This document shows, piece by piece, positions 40,513 to 44,611 of a stretch of 44,611 nt of DNA; positions within the stretch are counted from its first letter, which is position 1; each line of letters begins with the position of its first letter. This stretch comes from an uncultured Erysipelotrichaceae bacterium. GTDB taxonomy: Bacteria > Bacillota_I > Bacilli_A > RF39 > UBA660. Made by a program: the position numbers and the translations under genes. The DNA is taken from assembly GCA_902767365.1 (NCBI GenBank), contig CACXGX010000032.1, forward strand, positions 1 to 44,611. Direction: 5' to 3'. The notes under the pieces are model-generated. The model had not been told where the DNA came from, made no database searches, and saw nothing but the letters and a program-made list of their open reading frames with translations.

Positions 40513-41118
40513 ATGCCAAATAGTATAAAAAGTAAAGTATATGAAAATAAAGAAGATAAAGAAAAAAGAATACTAGAAGCAAGTTATTCTTTATTAACTG
40601 AAAAAGGTTTTAAAGATACAACAATACAAGAAATAGTAGATAGAGCAAAAGTTGCTAAAGGAACATTTTATTTATACTTTAAAGATAAATATGATGTTGA
40701 AAAAAAATTAATCATAAACATATCTAAAAATTTATTTGAAAATGCTATAAAAGAAGTTAATGAAAAAAAATTAAATGACTTTTCAGATAAAATTATTGCA
40801 ATTATTGATTATGTTATCGACTATTTAAAAGACAATAGAGATGTTTTAAATATAATATCTAAATCTTTATCTTTAGGTGTATTTGGAGACAATATTTCTA
40901 ATTTAATAGATGATAAACCTATTGGTATATTAGACATGTTTTTAAAAAGTGCCAAAGACAATAATATTAAATTAAAAAACCCAGAAATAACTTTATTTAT
41001 GATAATAGAATTAACATCATCTGTTGTTTTTAGTTCTATTATGTTAAATATTCCATTACCAATTGATAAAGTTAAACCATATTTATATGAAAGTATAAGA
41101 AAGATAATAAAAGAATAA
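40513..41118 (+). CDS. TetR-family regulator of the MMPL operon
   Basis: ATG 40513 follows GTGGAAGTGATAAT. The 201-residue protein has the TetR HTH at about 20-65: RILEASYSLLTEKGFKDTTI, then QEIVDRAKVAKGTFYLYFKD, ending in the usual YFxxKxxL. The ligand-binding half is helical and unassigned. It is divergent from the MMPL/YhgE-like operon and flanked by matching palindromes, so it is probably its repressor and its own. Confidence 0.92.
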   Translation: MPNSIKSKVYENKEDKEKRILEASYSLLTEKGFKDTTIQEIVDRAKVAKGTFYLYFKDKYDVEKKLIINISKNLFENAIKEVNEKKLNDFSDKIIAIIDYVIDYLKDNRDVLNIISKSLSLGVFGDNISNLIDDKPIGILDMFLKSAKDNNIKLKNPEITLFMIIELTSSVVFSSIMLNIPLPIDKVKPYLYESIRKIIKE

Positions 41119-41134
41119 ATCTTTCTTTTTTTTA
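41098..41134 (+). terminator. Terminator of tetR
   Basis: AGAAAGAT (41098-41105) pairs with ATCTTTCT (41119-41126), followed by a T-run. It includes the end of the coding sequence. Confidence 0.75.
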
Positions 41135-41165
41135 TTATACGTATTATAATTGAAATGGTGATAAT

Positions 41166-41933
41166 ATGGTTAAAGCACTTATAAAAGCAGTAATTGCTTT
41201 GCTAATAATAACATCAGCTTTATATATAGTTTCATATAGTAAATGGAATTCAAATAATTTTGATAATATTGATTATACTTACAAAGAACATGATGAAGAT
41301 GAAACAAAAACTAAAACAGTTAGTGGAGAAAAATATAAATATCTTTATGATAACGTTCATTATGAATTAATTCAAAATAATTTTGGTAGTGATTATTTCG
41401 ATTATTATTATAAAGAAAAAAAATTTGATGATGAATTCTATATTTATATAGCAATTATCAATATAATAAAAAGTGAGACAATTACGAATTGTAATATAGA
41501 AAAAGAAATAAATGAAATAGTTGTTCATAATAAGATTAATGAAATATTTGGCCAAGTTACATACAATAATAAATCATTTAAAACTAGTGATGATTCATTG
41601 ATTGTTAATTATGATGTTACTAAAAGTAGTTATATAGTTAAAACAAATAAATGTAGTAATTTTGAATATACAAAAGGTGGGATAAAAACAGAATATGTAA
41701 AAGCATCAATAATTAATAATGATTTATATATCTATGAAAAAGCTTTATATCTTGATTATTCTTATGATGGAAATAATGCTTTAATATTTAATTATCATAG
41801 CGATTTAACTAAAGATTCCAAAATTATTTCAAACAACTATGAATCAATTGATTTAAATAATATTAAAACATTTATTTATAAATTTAAAAAAAGCGGAAAT
41901 AACTATTATTTTACTTCAATAATAGAAGATTAG
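41166..41933 (+). CDS. Membrane-anchored protein, unknown
   Basis: ATG 41166 follows AATGGTGATAAT. One N-terminal membrane helix (residues 4-23, ALIKAVIALLIITSALYIVS) precedes an extracytoplasmic domain of ~230 residues rich in Tyr, Asn and Asp (FGSDYFDYYYKEKKFDDEFY). Two cysteines (in TNCNIEK and TNKCSNF) may pair. There is no lipobox and no recognised family. It probably forms an operon with the next gene, 8 bp downstream. Confidence 0.7.
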   Translation: MVKALIKAVIALLIITSALYIVSYSKWNSNNFDNIDYTYKEHDEDETKTKTVSGEKYKYLYDNVHYELIQNNFGSDYFDYYYKEKKFDDEFYIYIAIINIIKSETITNCNIEKEINEIVVHNKINEIFGQVTYNNKSFKTSDDSLIVNYDVTKSSYIVKTNKCSNFEYTKGGIKTEYVKASIINNDLYIYEKALYLDYSYDGNNALIFNYHSDLTKDSKIISNNYESIDLNNIKTFIYKFKKSGNNYYFTSIIED

Positions 41934-41941
41934 GAGGTTTT

Positions 41942-42499
41942 ATGGAAGTATTTAAAGGAAATGAAAATAACAATAAGAAAGGGTTTTCTTCATTTGATAT
42001 TCACAATGAAGGTAAACATTTATTCTTTTCGATGGGGGATCTTGAATTTTTAACAGTAGGTTTTTTCTATGATGACATAAATAAAAGATTTAACATAGAA
42101 GAATATTTTACAATAGAAAAAAATGATGAAAATAAAGAAATAAATGGTTTACTTGATAAGTTCTTTTTATCATATAGTGGAGATGTATACTTTACTACAG
42201 AAGGAGCAGGTCTTGTTCTAGAAAGAGATAATCTTGATAACTATTGTTTCCATTTTTTTAGAGATTTTGAAGAAAAAAATAATATGATAAAATCTAAACT
42301 TATAGCATATACTCAGGAGAATAACTCTATGTATCGCTTCTATAAGAAGATACAAGAAGATAATTTAGAAATGAAAACTCGTCAAGAAAAAACAACTGAT
42401 AGTTTGACTCATCAAATAGATATGGATGAATATTTAGAAAGCCTAGAACAACATAAAAAAATAAAAAAACCTTGTGAAAAAAATAAAAAGGATCAATAA
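41942..42499 (+). CDS. Unknown cytoplasmic protein, 185 residues
   Basis: ATG 41942 follows TAGGAGGTTTT. The protein has no signal or membrane segment. The first ~115 residues are mixed alpha/beta (FDIHNEGKHLFFSMGDLEFL). The last ~60 are charged and probably helical (EDNLEMKTRQEKTTDSLTHQ), ending in a Lys-rich tail KKIKKPCEKNKKDQ. No family is recognised. Confidence 0.65.
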   Translation: MEVFKGNENNNKKGFSSFDIHNEGKHLFFSMGDLEFLTVGFFYDDINKRFNIEEYFTIEKNDENKEINGLLDKFFLSYSGDVYFTTEGAGLVLERDNLDNYCFHFFRDFEEKNNMIKSKLIAYTQENNSMYRFYKKIQEDNLEMKTRQEKTTDSLTHQIDMDEYLESLEQHKKIKKPCEKNKKDQ

Positions 42500-42512
42500 T
42501 AATAAAAAAATA

Positions 42513-42541
42513 TTGAAAGATTAAAAAAAGTGTTATATAAT
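42513..42541 (+). promoter_or_regulatory. Promoter of the T-box/ileS operon
   Basis: TTGAAA (42513-42518), a 17-nt spacer and TATAAT (42536-42541). Confidence 0.8.
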
Positions 42542-42560
42542 TTTCTTTATATTGACAGCA

Positions 42561-42768
42561 AATGAGGAAGACGTAATTAAGAAATGCTTAAAGAGAGCAA
42601 ATGTTTGGTGTGAATTTGCAAGTAATACTTAATTAAAATCACTTCTTGATGCACTTTATGGATAAGATAAAGTCGGTAACGCGTTATAGTTTTGAGTGCA
42701 TGGATTTATTCTATGAAAAAAGGTGGTAACACGGCTATATTCGTCCTTTGAATTATAGTCGTGTTTTT
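42561..42768 (+). ncRNA. T-box leader, isoleucine-specific
   Basis: The T-box proper, AAAGGTGGTAACACGG, lies at 42719-42734. Stem I is recognisable: GAAG (42567-42570) pairs with CTTC (42642-42645), and AATTAAG (42575-42581) with CTTAATT (42628-42634). These enclose a specifier loop whose 3' side reads AAA-ATC-A, with ATC (42638-42640) as an Ile codon followed by a purine. Apical elements AGAGAGC and GGTGTGAA are present (42590-42616). The terminator pairs ACACGGCTATA (42729-42739) with TATAGTCGTGT (42754-42764), with a short T-run, and shares its 5' arm with the T-box. Uncharged tRNA-Ile should favour antitermination and expression of ileS. Confidence 0.92.
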
Positions 42769-42784
42769 AATTTAGGAGGTATTT

Positions 42785-42985
42785 ATGGTTAGAAATTTCA
42801 AAGGTTTAAACTACATAGGAAGTACTATTTTTGGTTATACATTAGTACCGATTAAAGATTATGGAACAATTGGTTTATCAATAAGAAAGAATTATGAAGG
42901 TTATAACACTAAACCTCATTATAATAATTATAATATTGATAAAAGAATTAAATTGTTGTCTTATAAAAAAGAAATTAGAAAATAG
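42785..42985 (+). CDS. Small basic protein between T-box and ileS, 66 residues
   Basis: ATG 42785 follows TAGGAGGTATTT, an excellent ribosome binding site. The peptide (MVRNFKGLNYIGSTIFGYTL, later YEGYNTKPHYNNYN) is basic and Tyr/Asn-rich, with no membrane helix and no recognised family. It is the first gene behind the Ile T-box and ends 9 bp before ileS, so it is expressed under isoleucine control. It contains several Ile codons (9 of 66). Confidence 0.6.
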   Translation: MVRNFKGLNYIGSTIFGYTLVPIKDYGTIGLSIRKNYEGYNTKPHYNNYNIDKRIKLLSYKKEIRK

Positions 42986-42994
42986 GTGATATTT

Positions 42995-44611
42995 ATGTTT
43001 AAGGAATTAAAAAAAGGGAAAAATAATGAAGTTGAAAAAGAAATAAGTGAAAGATGGAAAAAGATGAATATCTTAGAGAAAACTATTAAGAATAGAAAAG
43101 ATGCTAAGAACTTTGTCTTTTATGATGGACCTGCTACAGCAAATGGTATGCCAGGAATTCACCATATGCTATCAAAATTACTAAAAGACGTATTCTGTAA
43201 GTACAAAACTATGAAAGGTAATAGAGTACTTCGTAAAGTAGGATGGGATACTCATGGATTACCAGTAGAAGTACAAGTAGAAAAAGAACTAGGATTTACT
43301 GGAAAAAATGATATAGAAAAATATGGTATAAAAGAATTTAATGAAAAGTGCCGTGAAAGTGTATGGAAAAATGAAGCTTCTTTTAAAGAATTTACAAATT
43401 TAATGGGACAATTTATTGATCTTGAAAATCCATATATTACATATCATAACTCATATATTGAAACAGAATGGTGGATTTTAAAGAAGTTCTTTGATGCTGG
43501 ATTAATTTATGATGGATTAAAAATACTTCCATACTGTCCAAGATGTGGAACAGGTCTTGCATCTCACGAAGTTGCTCAAGGATATGAAATGGTAAGTGTT
43601 AATACAGTTACTGTTCCATTTAAACTTAAGGATGAAGATAATACCTATCTACTTGTATGGACTACAACTCCATGGACACTTTTATCAAATGTGGCTGCAT
43701 GTGTTAACCCAAATGAAAAATATGTTAAATGTTTATCAAAAGGATATAACTTTATTGTAGCTAAAGCTCTTGCTAATAAAGTTTTAGGAGATAATTATGA
43801 AGTAGTTGAAGAATATCTTGGTTCTGACTTAGAAGGAAGAGAATACGAACAATTTTTACCAATATTAAAAGTAAATAAGAAAGCCTTCTTTATAACATGC
43901 GCTGACTACGTTACTATGGAAGATGGAACAGGTATTGTTCATATTGCTCCAGCTTTTGGACAAGATGACTATGAAGTAGGAGTTAAATATGACTTACCAA
44001 TGTTAAACCCAGTTGATGAAAATGGATGTTTTACAGAAGGACCTTGGAAGGGTAGATTAGTTGTTGAAAAAGAATTAGAACTTGATATTATTAAATATTT
44101 ATCAAGTGAAGATAAATTATTCAAAAAACAAAAAATGGAACATAATTATCCACATTGTTGGAGATGCCATACACCACTTGTTTATTACTCTAAACCAAGT
44201 ATTTATATTAAAGTTACTGAACTTAAAGATAAGATCGTAGAAGAAAACAAAAAAATAAATTGGTATCCTGATTATGTTGGAGAAAAACGTTTTGGAAACT
44301 GGTTAGAGAATTTAAATGACTGGGCAATATCAAGAAACAGATATTGGGGAACTCCAATACCATTATGGAGATGTGAGTGTGGTCATAATGAAATGATAGG
44401 TTCTCGCAAAGAACTTGTTGAAAAAGCAATAGAGAAGATTGATGAGAACATAGAACTTCATAGGCCATATGTTGATGATGTCCATATCAAGTGCCCAGTG
44501 TGTGGAAAAACAATGACTCGTGTTACTGAAGTTATGGACTGTTGGTTTGACTCAGGTGCTATGCCTTTTGCACAATATCATTATCCATTTGAAAATAAAG
44601 AATTATTTGAA
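42995..44611 (+). CDS. ileS: Isoleucyl-tRNA synthetase, 3' partial
   Basis: ATG 42995 follows AATAGGTGATATTT; the frame stays open to the window edge (539 codons of an expected ~1000 or more). It begins MFKELKKGKNNEVEKEISER. The class I HIGH-type motif is in FYDGPATANGMPGIHHMLSK, followed by RVLRKVGWDTHGLPVEVQVE. The editing domain shows LVWTTTPWTLLSNVA and YVTMEDGTGIVHIAPAFGQDD. ILPYCPRCGTGL is a zinc-type pair and WAISRNRYWGTPIPLW begins the second half of the catalytic domain. The form lacking the Bacillus-type N-terminal extension and carrying PGIHH resembles the eukaryote-like IleRS type. It attaches Ile to tRNA-Ile and is controlled by the T-box. Confidence 0.96.
   Translation, partial: MFKELKKGKNNEVEKEISERWKKMNILEKTIKNRKDAKNFVFYDGPATANGMPGIHHMLSKLLKDVFCKYKTMKGNRVLRKVGWDTHGLPVEVQVEKELGFTGKNDIEKYGIKEFNEKCRESVWKNEASFKEFTNLMGQFIDLENPYITYHNSYIETEWWILKKFFDAGLIYDGLKILPYCPRCGTGLASHEVAQGYEMVSVNTVTVPFKLKDEDNTYLLVWTTTPWTLLSNVAACVNPNEKYVKCLSKGYNFIVAKALANKVLGDNYEVVEEYLGSDLEGREYEQFLPILKVNKKAFFITCADYVTMEDGTGIVHIAPAFGQDDYEVGVKYDLPMLNPVDENGCFTEGPWKGRLVVEKELELDIIKYLSSEDKLFKKQKMEHNYPHCWRCHTPLVYYSKPSIYIKVTELKDKIVEENKKINWYPDYVGEKRFGNWLENLNDWAISRNRYWGTPIPLWRCECGHNEMIGSRKELVEKAIEKIDENIELHRPYVDDVHIKCPVCGKTMTRVTEVMDCWFDSGAMPFAQYHYPFENKELFE

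Overview
The window is very AT-rich and Gram-positive in character. It has strong AGGAGG-type ribosome binding sites, TTGACA/TATAAT promoters, intrinsic terminators after most genes, an S-box-like leader before metK, a T-box before ileS, and TGA used as an ordinary stop. This suggests a low-GC Bacillota, probably an uncultured gut Bacilli lineage (RF39-like or Erysipelotrichia-like). No ribosomal marker is present, so the lineage is inference.

Region 1 (1-10.2 kb) is a defence island under turnover. It opens with a 5'-truncated reverse transcriptase of the unknown-group/abortive-infection kind, followed 19 nt later by a separate HEPN-motif protein. Next come an ApeA-like HEPN protein, a small divergent gene, an MqsR-like toxin broken by a frameshift with its intact zinc-finger/HTH/SocA (Panacea) antitoxin, a third HEPN-like protein, and a FAD/Rieske oxidoreductase. 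Then follows a chimeric ruin made of a DUF1016 (PDDEXK, YhcG-like) nuclease fragment joined to a 5'-deleted UDP-glucose dehydrogenase (ugd). The 3' end of ugd occurs twice as a 93-bp direct repeat (91/93 identical), and a RelE/HigB-like toxin with a HTH-IrrE/ImmA antitoxin lies between the copies.

Region 2 (10.2-20.8 kb) holds uncharacterised proteins, a solitary tRNA-Asp with unusual D and T loops, a cytidylyltransferase/Gfo-Idh fusion, and membrane proteins. It also has an AAA_28/NadR-like ATPase behind a leader-peptide attenuator, the uraA-upp uracil salvage operon behind a second leader-peptide attenuator, and a fused CpsC/CpsD tyrosine kinase overlapping a CpsB-type phosphatase.

Region 3 (20.8-33.6 kb) is devoted mainly to the cell surface. 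It has a 1156-residue protein with a type IV prepilin leader and InlB-type repeats, a membrane-anchored protein with six cysteine-patterned Ig-like repeats, an anchored secreted protein and a PASTA lipoprotein. It also carries a SepF-like mini-protein, a WYL regulator, a YjbR-like protein and a CopA-type copper ATPase.

Region 4 (33.6-44.6 kb) contains metK under an S-box-like riboswitch, two envelope proteins, and a TetR regulator divergent from an MMPL transporter plus YhgE-like partner. After two unknown genes come an Ile T-box, a 66-residue small protein and the 5' part of ileS, which runs off the right edge.

The best candidates for something undescribed are the RT + HEPN pair, the HigBA cassette between duplicated ugd ends, the tRNA-Asp that has lost both halves of the 19-56 elbow pair, the two leader-peptide attenuators, and the Cys4 repeat surface protein.
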